Positions 8,476-17,509 of a stretch of DNA of 64,000 nucleotides are shown piece by piece. Location of the stretch: positions 248,001 to 312,000 of the forward strand of contig NZ_QLLR01000003.1 in assembly GCF_003259615.1 (NCBI RefSeq), in the 5' to 3' direction. The translations under genes were made by a program, and so were the position numbers. Each line of letters opens with the position of its first letter. Position 1 is the stretch's first letter. Source of the stretch: Pedobacter cryoconitis. Its GTDB lineage: Bacteria > Bacteroidota > Bacteroidia > Sphingobacteriales > Sphingobacteriaceae. Under the pieces are notes generated by a model. It saw only the letters and a program-made list of their open reading frames with translations. It had not been told where the DNA came from and did no database searches.

Positions 8476-8817
8476 ATGGGTAAATTAGTAGAAGAATTTA
8501 ATGACTATCGTTCTAAAATGAACGATAGGATCATGGAAACTGCGAATACAAACATCAAGCGTTTCTTTGCACTGGATACCACAACTTATGCTGCTGGGGC
8601 ACTGGATGTGAAAAGTAAAGAAATGATGGGGCTGGTCGCTTCTATGGTTTTACGCTGTGATGATTGTATCAAATATCATTTAGAAAAATGTTTTGATGCA
8701 GGTGTGAATGATGCGGAAATTAATGAAGTATTTATGATCGCTAACCTGGTTGGTGGTTCTATCGTTATCCCGCATTACCGCCGCGCGGTAGAGTATTGGG
8801 ATGAATTAAGCATGTAA
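8476..8817 (+). CDS. AhpD-like carboxymuconolactone decarboxylase family protein
   Basis: The 113-residue all-helical protein carries the AhpD redox motif Cys61-Asp-Asp-Cys64 followed by His68 (LRCDDCIKYH). Such proteins act as alkylhydroperoxidase or thiol-disulfide reductants rather than as true decarboxylases. The gene lies between two alkylation-repair genes and ends six bases before tag. This suggests a co-transcribed damage-response group; the actual electron partner is unknown. Confidence 0.86.
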   Translation: MGKLVEEFNDYRSKMNDRIMETANTNIKRFFALDTTTYAAGALDVKSKEMMGLVASMVLRCDDCIKYHLEKCFDAGVNDAEINEVFMIANLVGGSIVIPHYRRAVEYWDELSM

Positions 8818-8823
8818 TCTGGC

Positions 8824-9387
8824 ATGAGCGCAGCACCTAAAAGATGTGGTTGGTGTGGAACCGACCCCTTGTATATCAGATACCATGATGAAGAATGGGG
8901 TAAACCTGTTCATGATGACAAAGTTTTATTTGAATTCCTGATTCTGGAAGGCGCACAGGCTGGTTTGAGCTGGATTACGATTCTGCGCAGACGTGAAAGC
9001 TATCGTGCAGCATTTGCGGATTTTGATGTGCAAAAGGTTGCTGCTTTTACTGAGGAAGATGCTGCGCGTTTAATGAATGATACGGGGATTATCAGAAATA
9101 AGCTCAAGGTCAATTCTGCCATTAAAAATGCACAGCTTTTTATAACTATACAAAAAGAGTTTGGCTCTTTTTCCAACTATATCCGGGGATTTCTTCCGGA
9201 TCAGCAGCCTGTAGTTAATCATTTCAAATCTCTTGGCGAGGTTCCTGCAAAAACAGCAATATCTGATGCCATTAGTAGTGATATGAAAAAACGGGGTTTC
9301 AAGTTTTTCGGAACGACGATATGTTATGCCCATATGCAGGCTACAGGAATGGTTAATGATCACATTGAGGGCTGTATTGCACGCTAA
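8824..9387 (+). CDS. tag: DNA-3-methyladenine glycosylase I
   Basis: The 187-residue protein matches the Tag family from end to end. The zinc-site residues Cys8 and His21 lie in RCGWCGTDPLYIRYHDEEWG, and the C-terminal MVNDHIEGC supplies the second His and Cys. The substrate pocket block FLILEGAQAGLSWITIL is intact. The enzyme removes 3-methyladenine from alkylated DNA. It is followed with no gap (TAA then ATG) by a CPBP protease gene. Confidence 0.94.
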   Translation: MSAAPKRCGWCGTDPLYIRYHDEEWGKPVHDDKVLFEFLILEGAQAGLSWITILRRRESYRAAFADFDVQKVAAFTEEDAARLMNDTGIIRNKLKVNSAIKNAQLFITIQKEFGSFSNYIRGFLPDQQPVVNHFKSLGEVPAKTAISDAISSDMKKRGFKFFGTTICYAHMQATGMVNDHIEGCIAR

Positions 9388-10083
9388 ATGCTGGAGCTGG
9401 TTTATGATTTAGCAGAATACCTTAAACGTCCCCGCCTGGTTAGCATTCCTGAAAAGGTGGATAAGCCGTTTAGTTTATTACTGAAACTTGCACTGATCTG
9501 TATCATTGCGGGCGTTGGCTGCGGAATTTTATTGAGCTTGTTAATAGGACTGAAGCTGATCCCTGATCCGGGGCCATCTGTAATTGACCATAAAAAGATG
9601 TCAAAGCTCATGCTCTTTGTTATGGCTGTAATCTGGGCACCACTAACGGAAGAACTTTTTTTCAGAGCTCAGCTGAGGCGTTTTACAGGCAGTCTTGCTT
9701 TTATAGCATTGATGTGCGGCGTATTGTTAAGTGTTATCATTCAAACAGACTGGGCCTATGTGGTCAGCCCTTTTATTTTTATCATTTTATACGTGATCTA
9801 CCGGTATAATCTTGCCCGGAGCCTCACTTTAAAGTTTGAATTCTGGGAACGTATCCTTCCATGGCATTTTCACCTGACTGCGATCTGTTTCTCCCTGATA
9901 CACCTCAGTAATTATGAAAAAGGAATTAGCTTGTTGCCATTAGGAATACTGTACACTTTACCTCAGCTAGCTGTGGGGCTTGTTTTAGGGTATACCCGGA
10001 TGAATTACGGGCTTAAATATTCGATGGCAGTTCATGCGATGTATAATTTCTTCCCTGTACTTTTATTTATATCAAAATACTAA
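9388..10083 (+). CDS. CPBP family intramembrane glutamic endopeptidase
   Basis: The 231-residue protein has six or more hydrophobic segments. Its conserved motifs are Glu88-Glu89 within APLTEELFFRAQLRR, a middle histidine in ICFSLIHLSNYE, and HAMYNFFPV near the C-terminus, which together make the Abi/CAAX protease (Rce1-like) active site. The substrate in bacteria is generally unknown. It starts directly after the tag stop codon, which implies translational coupling to the repair group. Whether that reflects function is unclear. Confidence 0.86.
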   Translation: MLELVYDLAEYLKRPRLVSIPEKVDKPFSLLLKLALICIIAGVGCGILLSLLIGLKLIPDPGPSVIDHKKMSKLMLFVMAVIWAPLTEELFFRAQLRRFTGSLAFIALMCGVLLSVIIQTDWAYVVSPFIFIILYVIYRYNLARSLTLKFEFWERILPWHFHLTAICFSLIHLSNYEKGISLLPLGILYTLPQLAVGLVLGYTRMNYGLKYSMAVHAMYNFFPVLLFISKY

Positions 10084-10120
10084 AAATAATCGCAAATTAG
10101 GTTAGCTCATCTTCAGATGT

Positions 10121-10128
10121 TAACTTTG
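10121..10128 (+). promoter_or_regulatory. -7 promoter element for polA
   Basis: TAACTTTG matches TAnnTTTG and lies 63 bases before the polA start. Confidence 0.5.
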
Positions 10129-10191
10129 GACAGATTACCTGTCTGGTTAGCTGGCCGGGTTCAATATTGATAAAAAATAAACACTTATATA

Positions 10192-13005
10192 ATGAAAAAA
10201 CTTTTCCTGCTTGACGGTATGGCGTTGATCTACAGAGCGCATTTTGCTTTAAGTAAAAGCCCTAGATTTACTTCTACCGGTATCAACACCTCCGCAGTAA
10301 TGGGCTTTGCCAATACTTTAATGGAAGTCCTGAAAAAGGAAAAACCAAGTCACATCGCGGTAGTTTTTGATACAGAAGCACCTACCGAAAGACACACTGA
10401 TTTTGTAGCCTATAAGGCGCACCGGGAAAGTATGCCAGAAGATTTATCGGCTGCTTTACCTTATATCTTTAAATTGATTGAAGGCTTTAACATCCCGGTA
10501 ATTACCAAGGATGGTTTTGAAGCAGATGATATTATAGGGACACTGGCTAAAGAAGCCGAAAAGGCAGGATTTACCGTTTTTTGTATGACTCCTGATAAAG
10601 ATTTCGCACAATTGGTTTCTGATAATATCTTTATCTACAAACCCGCAAGAATGGGCAATGATATGGAAATTATCGGTGTTCCTGAAGTACTTGCGAAGTG
10701 GGAAATAGAAAACGTATTACAGGTTATTGATATTCTTGGTTTATGGGGGGATGCAGTTGATAACATTCCTGGGATTCCTGGAATAGGGGAGAAAACTGCG
10801 AAGCTGCTGATCAAACAATATGGCTCTATGGAGAACATTATTGCCAATGCAGAACAGCTGAAAGGTAAGCAGCGCGAAAACGTGATTGCATTTGCTGATC
10901 AGGGTATGATCTCTAAAAAATTAGCGACAATCATCCTGAATGTTCCTGTTGAATTTGATGAGCAATCTTTACTATTGGAAGAGCCAAGCAGAGAATTATT
11001 AGAGCCCCTTTTTGCAGAATTAGAGTTTCGTACGCTGGGCAAAAGAGTATTTGGGGATGGCTTCAGTATAGGTGATGCAAAGGCAAGCGGGTCACAGCAA
11101 ACGGATTTATTCGGCAACGCTGTAGATCAGCCGGTCAGCAAACCCAAACCATTTGAACAATTGCCTAATTTATTCGAGCAGCCACCAGTTGGAAAAACAA
11201 TTGCCGATACTAAACCTGATTATCAGCTGGTAGATACCGCAGAGAAAAGAAAAGTGTTAATTGATTTACTGCTTCAGCAGGAAAGTATCTCATTTGATAC
11301 GGAAACAACCGGAATAGATGCGAACAGAGCAGAACTGGTTGGTCTTTCTTTCTGTATTGAGGTAGGAAAAGCATGGTATATTCCTGTTTCGGAAGATCAG
11401 GCATCAGCGCAAGCGGTGGTTGATGAATTCAGAGTTGTACTGGAAAATGAGAAAATAGGCAAGATCGGCCAAAACATTAAATATGATATTTTAGTGCTTA
11501 AATGGTATGGTGTAGACATTAAAGGGAAATTATTTGATACTATGCTGGCACATTACCTGATAGATCCTGATACGCGTCACAACATGGACGTGCTTTCAGA
11601 AAACTATTTAGGGTACACGCCAATTTCCATTACGACATTGATTGGCCCCAAAGGAAAGAACCAGGGGACGATGCGGGATGTCGCGGTAGAAAGTGTGGTA
11701 GATTACGCGGCAGAAGATGCTGATGTTACTTTACAGCTTGCCAATGTGTTCAGGCCCATATTGAAAGACCTGAATGCAGAAGAGCTGATCACCAATATCG
11801 AAAATCCACTGGTTTATGTCCTTGCGGATATGGAAAAAGAAGGGGTTAGAATTGATATGGATACTTTGATCAGCTATTCTAAAGACCTGGAAGTTGATAT
11901 TCGCAGGTTTGAGCAGAACGTTTATGATAAAGCAGGGGTAGTATTCAACCTGGCTTCCCCAAAACAATTAGGGGAAGTTCTTTTTGATAAACTGAAGCTT
12001 GATCCTAAGGCAAAAAAGACAAAAACAGGTCAGTATCAAACCGGGGAAGATGTTTTATCAGGCCTGGCACATAAAAGTGATATTGTAAAAGATATTCTCG
12101 ATTTCCGTCAGCTGCAAAAGTTAAAATCAACTTATGTAGACGCGCTTCCTTTGCTGGTTAATCCAAAAACGGGCCGTGTCCATACAAGTTACAACCAGGC
12201 AGTGGCAGCTACAGGAAGATTAAGTTCAAATAATCCGAATCTTCAGAATATTCCTATCCGCACAGAACGCGGCAGGGAGGTACGTAAGGCATTTATTCCA
12301 AGAGACGCGGATCATGTGTTGCTTTCTGCAGATTATTCGCAGATAGAGCTCCGTATCATTGCAGACATCAGTAAAGAAGAAAATATGCTGGATGCTTTTA
12401 ATAAGGGAATTGATATTCACACGGCAACTGCGGCTAAGGTTTACGGAATTACGATTGAGGAAGTAGATTCTACGCAGCGCCGTAATGCGAAGGCTGTTAA
12501 CTTTGGTATTATTTACGGCCAGTCTGCTTTTGGTTTATCTCAAAATCTTGGTATACCGAGAAAAGAGGCTGCAGAAATGATCGAGCAGTATTTTGCGCAG
12601 TACCCGGGTATCAAAAGATACATGACCGATACAATGAACTTTGCCCGTGAAAATGGCTTTGTAGAAACGATGATGGGCAGAAGAAGGTATTTAAGAGATA
12701 TTAATTCGGCTAATCAGACGGTGCGTGGTTTTGCAGAACGAAATGCGATTAACGCACCGATACAAGGGTCTGCTGCAGATATGATCAAGATTGCTATGAT
12801 TCATATTCATCAGGATATTAAGGATCAGAAGTTACAGTCAAAAATGACCATGCAGGTACATGATGAGCTTGTATTTGATGTGCTGAAGTCGGAGGTTGAT
12901 GCGATGAAAAAGATTATCAGCCACCGGATGAAGACTGCCATCAAAACAACCGTGCCTATTGAGATTGAAATCGGCGAAGGGAATACCTGGTTAGAAGCGC
13001 ATTAA
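10192..13005 (+). CDS. polA: DNA polymerase I with 5' nuclease and proofreading domains
   Basis: The 937-residue protein has three domains. The 5'-3' nuclease covers residues 1 to about 290 (MKKLFLLDGMALIYRAHFAL, DGFEADDIIG). The 3'-5' exonuclease spans about 345-540; its first motif FDTETTGI keeps the Asp and Glu, so proofreading is probably active. The polymerase domain shows DYSQIELRIIAD (motif A), RRNAKAVNFGIIYG (O-helix) and MQVHDELVFDV (motif C). The linker near 295-340 is long and Q/P-rich. It fills gaps in repair and removes RNA primers, and sits just downstream of the repair cluster. Confidence 0.97.
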   Translation: MKKLFLLDGMALIYRAHFALSKSPRFTSTGINTSAVMGFANTLMEVLKKEKPSHIAVVFDTEAPTERHTDFVAYKAHRESMPEDLSAALPYIFKLIEGFNIPVITKDGFEADDIIGTLAKEAEKAGFTVFCMTPDKDFAQLVSDNIFIYKPARMGNDMEIIGVPEVLAKWEIENVLQVIDILGLWGDAVDNIPGIPGIGEKTAKLLIKQYGSMENIIANAEQLKGKQRENVIAFADQGMISKKLATIILNVPVEFDEQSLLLEEPSRELLEPLFAELEFRTLGKRVFGDGFSIGDAKASGSQQTDLFGNAVDQPVSKPKPFEQLPNLFEQPPVGKTIADTKPDYQLVDTAEKRKVLIDLLLQQESISFDTETTGIDANRAELVGLSFCIEVGKAWYIPVSEDQASAQAVVDEFRVVLENEKIGKIGQNIKYDILVLKWYGVDIKGKLFDTMLAHYLIDPDTRHNMDVLSENYLGYTPISITTLIGPKGKNQGTMRDVAVESVVDYAAEDADVTLQLANVFRPILKDLNAEELITNIENPLVYVLADMEKEGVRIDMDTLISYSKDLEVDIRRFEQNVYDKAGVVFNLASPKQLGEVLFDKLKLDPKAKKTKTGQYQTGEDVLSGLAHKSDIVKDILDFRQLQKLKSTYVDALPLLVNPKTGRVHTSYNQAVAATGRLSSNNPNLQNIPIRTERGREVRKAFIPRDADHVLLSADYSQIELRIIADISKEENMLDAFNKGIDIHTATAAKVYGITIEEVDSTQRRNAKAVNFGIIYGQSAFGLSQNLGIPRKEAAEMIEQYFAQYPGIKRYMTDTMNFARENGFVETMMGRRRYLRDINSANQTVRGFAERNAINAPIQGSAADMIKIAMIHIHQDIKDQKLQSKMTMQVHDELVFDVLKSEVDAMKKIISHRMKTAIKTTVPIEIEIGEGNTWLEAH

Positions 13006-13025
13006 AAAGCTGATTTTATAGCCAT

Positions 13026-13067
13026 AAAAAAACCGGCATCTTGTAAAACAGGATACCGGTTTTTTTA
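13026..13067 (+). terminator. Bidirectional terminator between polA and the metal-dependent hydrolase gene
   Basis: A hairpin with AAAAAAACCGG and CCGGTTTTTTT arms (13026-13067) has a small bulge and a run of T on either strand. It lies between convergent genes and can end both. Confidence 0.88.
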
Positions 13068-13102
13068 TGAATAGCTACTGAGGTTTCTTTCAATAACTTG
13101 TC

Positions 13103-13780
13103 TTAAAGTTGAATTGTTTCCCCTATTTCCGGTAACAATAATACTTTGCCTTCTCTTTCAAATTTTGCAACTGCATCCTTCGAATCAATCTCAATTGCAG
13201 GGAATGTGTTATAATGAACACCAATCACCTTGCTGCAATTAATATATTTGGTGGCAACTATAGCGTCATCCGCATCCATAGTGTAGTTACCTCCAATTGG
13301 CAGAATTGCATAATCTAAACTATACAACTCAGCAAGAATCTTCATGTCATAATTCAATGAAGTATCACCTGCATAATAGATCGTTTTTCCCCCGGTTTCC
13401 AATACGAAGCCAGCAGGGTTCCCGCCATAACTTCCATCAGGCATTGAACTTGAATGTGTAGCCCAGACCATACGTAATTTTCCGAAATCAAATTTAGCAG
13501 GACCATAATTCATCTGGTGAATATTAGTCAGGCCTTGTTTTTCTGCCCATGCAGCAACTTCAGGCATCGCAATGATTACCGCACCTGTTTGTTTCCCTAA
13601 AAGAACAAGATCGGCTACATGGTCACCATGTCCATGACTTACCAAAATATAATCTGCCTCAATTTTTGAAATATCAACAGCTGAAGCAAGTGCATTGTGC
13701 GTAATAAATGGATCAAATAGAAATTTCTTTCCATCAGCTTCTAAAAGGAAGCAAGATTGTCCGTAATAGGTGTATTTCAT
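13103..13780 (-). CDS. UPF0173 family metal-dependent hydrolase (metallo-beta-lactamase fold)
   Basis: The 225-residue protein has the compact metallo-beta-lactamase fold of UPF0173. LVSHGHGDHVADL supplies the HxHxDH zinc ligands, GKTIYYAGDTSLNYDM carries the bridging Asp, and VIGVHYNTFP the distal His. The natural substrate of this family is unknown. It lies 18 bases downstream of ybaB on the same strand, so the two are probably co-transcribed. Confidence 0.88.
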   Translation of the reverse strand: MKYTYYGQSCFLLEADGKKFLFDPFITHNALASAVDISKIEADYILVSHGHGDHVADLVLLGKQTGAVIIAMPEVAAWAEKQGLTNIHQMNYGPAKFDFGKLRMVWATHSSSMPDGSYGGNPAGFVLETGGKTIYYAGDTSLNYDMKILAELYSLDYAILPIGGNYTMDADDAIVATKYINCSKVIGVHYNTFPAIEIDSKDAVAKFEREGKVLLLPEIGETIQL

Positions 13781-13798
13781 CTTTATGTATGTTTAATA

Positions 13799-14104
13799 TT
13801 ATTGGCCGAACATGCCGCCTAAGCCTCCAAGCATATCCTGGGTAGCAGCTTGCATTTCGGTTGCATTAACAGTTTCTGCCTGTTGCAGCACTTTATTAAT
13901 TGCAGTTAAAAGTAGCTCCTCTACTTCTTCTTTATCAGCTTGTTTAAAGAATTCTTCATCGATTTCTATCGCTGTAATTGTTTTATTTGCTGTTGAAGTT
14001 ACTTTGATCGCACCACTTTCAACTTCCGCCTGAACGTAAACAGTATCTAAACGTTTTTTTATTTCTTCAGCCTTTTGCTGAGCAGCCATTAATTTATCGA
14101 ACAT
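13799..14104 (-). CDS. ybaB: YbaB/EbfC family nucleoid-associated protein
   Basis: The 101-residue protein has the YbaB pattern: an N-terminal helix (MFDKLMAAQQKAEEIKKRL), a short beta-sheet (VEVTSTAN-like, here GAIKVTSTANKTITAIEID), a C-terminal helix and a glycine-rich end (MLGGLGGMFGQ). Homologues bind DNA as dimers and are often encoded by dnaX and recR. Here the neighbour is instead a metal-dependent hydrolase. Confidence 0.88.
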   Translation of the reverse strand: MFDKLMAAQQKAEEIKKRLDTVYVQAEVESGAIKVTSTANKTITAIEIDEEFFKQADKEEVEELLLTAINKVLQQAETVNATEMQAATQDMLGGLGGMFGQ

Positions 14105-14206
14105 AATTATCTTGTTTTATGAAAGAACAAAATTAAAACAAATTGGTTTAGAAACAGCTTAAAAATGGAAGCATCTGTTTTTTGAAACAGGGGTGCAAGT
14201 ACCTAT

Positions 14207-15283
14207 TTAGCTCTTTTTTCTTGGTTTAGCGCGCACATACTGATCCACCCATTTGATTTCATCATCCAATTCAAAAGCGGCATGCAACGGGAAATAAGGA
14301 TCTCTTAAAAGTTCTCTGGCTAACAGAATCAGGTCAGCTTTCCCTTCCTGAAGAATCTCTTCTGCTTGTTTTGCTCCCGTAATCAGACCAACTGCACCAG
14401 TTAAAATGCCTGTTTCTTTTCGGATAGCATCAGAGAACTGTACTTGGTATCCTGGAAAAAGAGGAATTTCCTGGTAGTGAATATTTCCGCCAGATGAGCA
14501 GTCAATCAGGTCCACGTCCTTTGTTTTAAGCAGCGCAGACAATTGAATTGAATCTTCTGGTGACCAGCCTTTCTCCGCCCAGTCAGTAGCAGAAATACGT
14601 ACAAATAAAGGTTTTTCGGTAGTCCATACTTCACGTACTATAGCTACCACTTCTATTAAAAGACGTATTCTGTTTTCAAAGCTTCCGCCATATTCATCGG
14701 TACGTGTATTGCTCAAAGGAGAGAAAAACTGATGAAAAAGATAGCCATGGGCTGCATGAATTTCTATCACTTGATAACCAGCCTCTATACTTCTTAAGGT
14801 GGCCGACTTAAAATCAGCTTTTATCTTTTCAATATCATCGATAGTTAAAGCTGCCGGAGGTACATCATTTTCATTAAAAGGGATGGCACTTGGAGCAACA
14901 GTCTTCCAGCCTCCGGCTTTCTCCAGGATTTGTTTGCCACCATTCCATGGGACATCAAAACTTGCCTTTCTGCCAGCATGAGCCAGCTGAATACCTGCTA
15001 TAGAACCTTGTTGATGAATAAAAGACGTAATGCGTTTCAGCACAGGGACATGTCCGTCAGACCAGATGCCTAAATCTCCTGGTGAAATTCTTCCGATAGG
15101 AGAAACTGCTGTAGCTTCCTGAATAATCAAAGCGGCTCCGCCAACTGCACGACTGCCTAAGTGAACTAAATGCCAATCGTTAGCGTAACCATCTTCTGCG
15201 GAATACTGGCACATTGGTGAAACAACAATCCTGTTTTTAAGGGTGATGTTTTTAATAGTTAATGGAGATAGTAAAATTGACAT
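14207..15283 (-). CDS. namA: Old yellow enzyme family NADH:flavin oxidoreductase (YqjM/NamA-like)
   Basis: The 358-residue TIM-barrel flavoenzyme begins with LLSPLTIKNITLKNRIVVSPMCQYSAEDG, where the Cys in SPMCQY is typical of the thermophilic-like/YqjM subclass. The substrate-binding HAAH motif (EIHAAHGYLFHQF) and NTRTDEYGGSFENRIR are intact. It reduces alpha,beta-unsaturated carbonyls or nitro-compounds with NAD(P)H. A 9 bp inverted repeat at 15320-15347 in its upstream region may bind a repressor that senses electrophiles. Confidence 0.91.
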   Translation of the reverse strand: MSILLSPLTIKNITLKNRIVVSPMCQYSAEDGYANDWHLVHLGSRAVGGAALIIQEATAVSPIGRISPGDLGIWSDGHVPVLKRITSFIHQQGSIAGIQLAHAGRKASFDVPWNGGKQILEKAGGWKTVAPSAIPFNENDVPPAALTIDDIEKIKADFKSATLRSIEAGYQVIEIHAAHGYLFHQFFSPLSNTRTDEYGGSFENRIRLLIEVVAIVREVWTTEKPLFVRISATDWAEKGWSPEDSIQLSALLKTKDVDLIDCSSGGNIHYQEIPLFPGYQVQFSDAIRKETGILTGAVGLITGAKQAEEILQEGKADLILLARELLRDPYFPLHAAFELDDEIKWVDQYVRAKPRKKS

Positions 15284-15319
15284 CGATGTATGTATTTATT
15301 AGCAAATAAACGATCACAA

Positions 15320-15347
15320 TGTCAATTTGTTAGTTTGGAAATTGACA
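15320..15347. promoter_or_regulatory. Inverted repeat upstream of the OYE gene
   Basis: TGTCAATTT (15320-15328) and AAATTGACA (15339-15347) are perfect mirror arms with a 10-base spacer. They lie 37 bases before the OYE start, consistent with an operator for a dimeric regulator. Confidence 0.45.
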
Positions 15348-15401
15348 CAATTAAAGATATGACAGAAAATCGATAATGAACATAGCGTTAGCGGTATATC
15401 G

Positions 15402-16556
15402 CTAGGAGGATTTCATCAATGCAGCATTAAATTTTACAAATAGCTTAAATAAGTCAGCAAATTCGGTTAGGGGTAATGTCTCAGGTATATCATCCACATC
15501 GTGGTAGGCACTTACTCCACCCTGGGTGTAAATAAAAAAGGCTGGAACACCTTTTTCGGTAAAGAAATAATGATCGCTGTTAGCGGCTTTATTCCGGGGG
15601 GTAATTTTGCTGAGATACTGATGCTGATCGTTAATTTTATTCAGCAAGGCGAATTCTTTTGGAAGAATAGTTGCATTGACTACAGTAATTCCCTTTTCTC
15701 CGGTTCCAACCATATCTACATTGATCAGGAACCTGATACTGGTTAGTGGAAGGGGAGGGAAGGTAGTAAAATAAGAAGAACCTTTAAGTCCGGGTTCTTC
15801 GCCAGCAAAACAAACGAAAGCAATGGTATAGGGGGCGGGGTTTTTAGCATAATACTTCGCTAAATTCAATAATAGTGCTATTCCGCTCGCATTGTCATTG
15901 GCTCCCGGAAAAAAAGTATGTGCTCCCATACCGCCTAAATGATCATAATGAGCTGTCAGCATGAGCACAGAATCCGGGTGTTTGGTCCCTTTGACCACGC
16001 CACAGATATTGCTGGTTATAAATTCAGGAATAACTTCGTTGTCGATGTCTACGTCAATAGAGTCTGGTTTGCTCGTGAGTGCTTTTTTGTTGATTTCAAG
16101 AACGGTATAGTCATTCGCCTTTTGTGCAACACTCCAGGTCAGCTTATCTTTGAGAATGACAAACATCCGCTGTGCGCGGTTCATAAAAATGCTGTCCTTT
16201 TGTTCAAGTTTCATGTTGCCATGCAGACCCTGGCTTGCAGGTTCAATAATGAAGTCTTTGCCCGGGACCAGCTTTTTCCCATTTACTGCAACTTCCATTT
16301 TTCCGGGAAAAGTATTCACGGGGTAAGAAAAATTCTGTCTGTAGTCATTTCCTTCCATAGGTTTCAGGCCTGCCTTTTTAAATTCATCACAAAGGTAAAC
16401 CGCCGCCTTTGCCATTCCCTCTTTGGTATAACCTCTTCCCCAGAAATCGGGAGCGGCCATTTTATTAATTGTTTTTCTGGCTGCGCGTAAATCCTGTGCA
16501 GAGGTTATGGAGGTAAATACAAGAGGTAACAAGAGAAAGAAAAGGAGTCTTTTCAT
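15402..16556 (-). CDS. Secreted M28 family zinc aminopeptidase
   Basis: The 384-residue protein starts with a signal peptide (cleavage after TSITSAQ, about residue 20). The M28 di-zinc site is complete. TAHYDHLGG gives His and Asp, GANDNASG the bridging Asp, CFAGEEPGLKGS the Glu pair, NVDMVG the Asp, and AYHDVDD the final His. The family removes N-terminal residues from peptides outside the cytoplasm. It is monocistronic and probably supplies amino acids from peptides. The opposite-strand open frame is a shadow. Confidence 0.9.
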   Translation of the reverse strand: MKRLLFFLLLPLVFTSITSAQDLRAARKTINKMAAPDFWGRGYTKEGMAKAAVYLCDEFKKAGLKPMEGNDYRQNFSYPVNTFPGKMEVAVNGKKLVPGKDFIIEPASQGLHGNMKLEQKDSIFMNRAQRMFVILKDKLTWSVAQKANDYTVLEINKKALTSKPDSIDVDIDNEVIPEFITSNICGVVKGTKHPDSVLMLTAHYDHLGGMGAHTFFPGANDNASGIALLLNLAKYYAKNPAPYTIAFVCFAGEEPGLKGSSYFTTFPPLPLTSIRFLINVDMVGTGEKGITVVNATILPKEFALLNKINDQHQYLSKITPRNKAANSDHYFFTEKGVPAFFIYTQGGVSAYHDVDDIPETLPLTEFADLFKLFVKFNAALMKSS

Positions 16557-16717
16557 AAAAAAGGGATATTAGCTTATCAGGATAAACGTACAAATAAATA
16601 AATATCTTGCATTTTAGAGGTACAATCTGATTTTAAAATAGATTTACGGGATTGTGGTTGTGATTTTGTTGATTAACTTAGGGGATAAATTTGTAAATGT
16701 TGTTCAAGACCGGAATA

Positions 16718-17152
16718 ATGAAAGTTACCAAATCGCTGTTTGTATTTGCAATGTTTGTAATCCTGTTCGTGATACAGGGCTGCGACAGCAGAGAGAAAAA
16801 GGTAGTCCGTACCTCTTATCTGGCGATTAAGGGAGCCGATACGGCTATTCTGAAACTGACGGTTACAGGAACGCAATTCATAGGGCAGTATGAAATAAAC
16901 TATCATGGCAGTTTTAAAGATTCCGGAGACGTAAAGGGAGCTATCAAAGGCGATACTTTAATCGGAGATTATCATTTTCAGCATTACGGTCTTGAAAAAT
17001 GGCTGAGAGGACCGATAGCTTTATTAAAGAAAGACGGAAGGCTGATTTTGGGTACAGGTACATTGGAAAGCTACCTGGGAATAAGTTATTTCAAAAGGGG
17101 TGAGCCGATTGATTATAGCGCACCGAAATTCATATTCCAAAAAACATATTAG
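16718..17152 (+). CDS. Hypothetical lipoprotein
   Basis: The 144-residue product begins with a lipoprotein signal (MKVTKSLFVFAMFVILFVIQGC, lipid-modified Cys22). I use the ATG at 16718 because it opens directly into the signal peptide; an in-frame ATG seven codons earlier adds nothing recognisable. The mature part resembles small beta-rich proteins with alternating hydrophobic strands and Gly-Asp turns (KGADTAILKL, KGDTLIGDYHF). No named family could be assigned. It stands alone, upstream of the arginine cluster and separated from it by 357 bases. Confidence 0.7.
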   Translation: MKVTKSLFVFAMFVILFVIQGCDSREKKVVRTSYLAIKGADTAILKLTVTGTQFIGQYEINYHGSFKDSGDVKGAIKGDTLIGDYHFQHYGLEKWLRGPIALLKKDGRLILGTGTLESYLGISYFKRGEPIDYSAPKFIFQKTY

Positions 17153-17509
17153 TCCCGTATTTTTGAGCGGTGACCTCATGAGGTCCAAGGAGTTGATTAA
17201 ATGTAAAAAAATAAAAAACCTGTTGCACAACTCGAAATTTATTTAAACCTTTACACTATTAATATTTTAAAGCGGGAATTATACAGAAAATGATCAAACA
17301 GATAATACATAAACTTTCAATCGTAACAGCAAAGAACATTGCTGCGAGAAGTTTATATATTGAACGTCTGGAGCCTGTCATTTATGTAACAACCAGCCGG
17401 CAAAATTATACACCCCGTATTTGAGTTAATTCTAACTCAATCCTGAGAATTTTATAGCTCCTCAGAACCAATTAATAAGAATATTTTATCTTTTTTTCGT
17501 TAACTATTA
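17153..17509. other. Intergenic region before the arginine cluster, with inverted repeat and possible leader ORF
   Basis: Three things are visible. First, a 44-codon open frame (17290-17424, starting MIKQIIHKLSIV) contains four scattered Arg codons; coding status is doubtful. Second, a perfect 8-4-8 inverted repeat TTGAGTTA/TAACTCAA at 17421-17440 overlaps that frame's stop codon. Third, TATCTTTT at 17487-17494 is a near match to the -7 consensus, 16 bases before the first cluster gene. No known arginine operator or riboswitch was recognised. Confidence 0.4.
17421..17440. promoter_or_regulatory. Perfect 8-4-8 inverted repeat upstream of the arginine cluster
   Basis: TTGAGTTA at 17421-17428 and TAACTCAA at 17433-17440 flank ATTC. 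The repeat lies 47 bases upstream of the -7-like box and 70 bases before the GNAT gene. It is a candidate operator or leader hairpin; the regulator is unknown. Confidence 0.4.
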
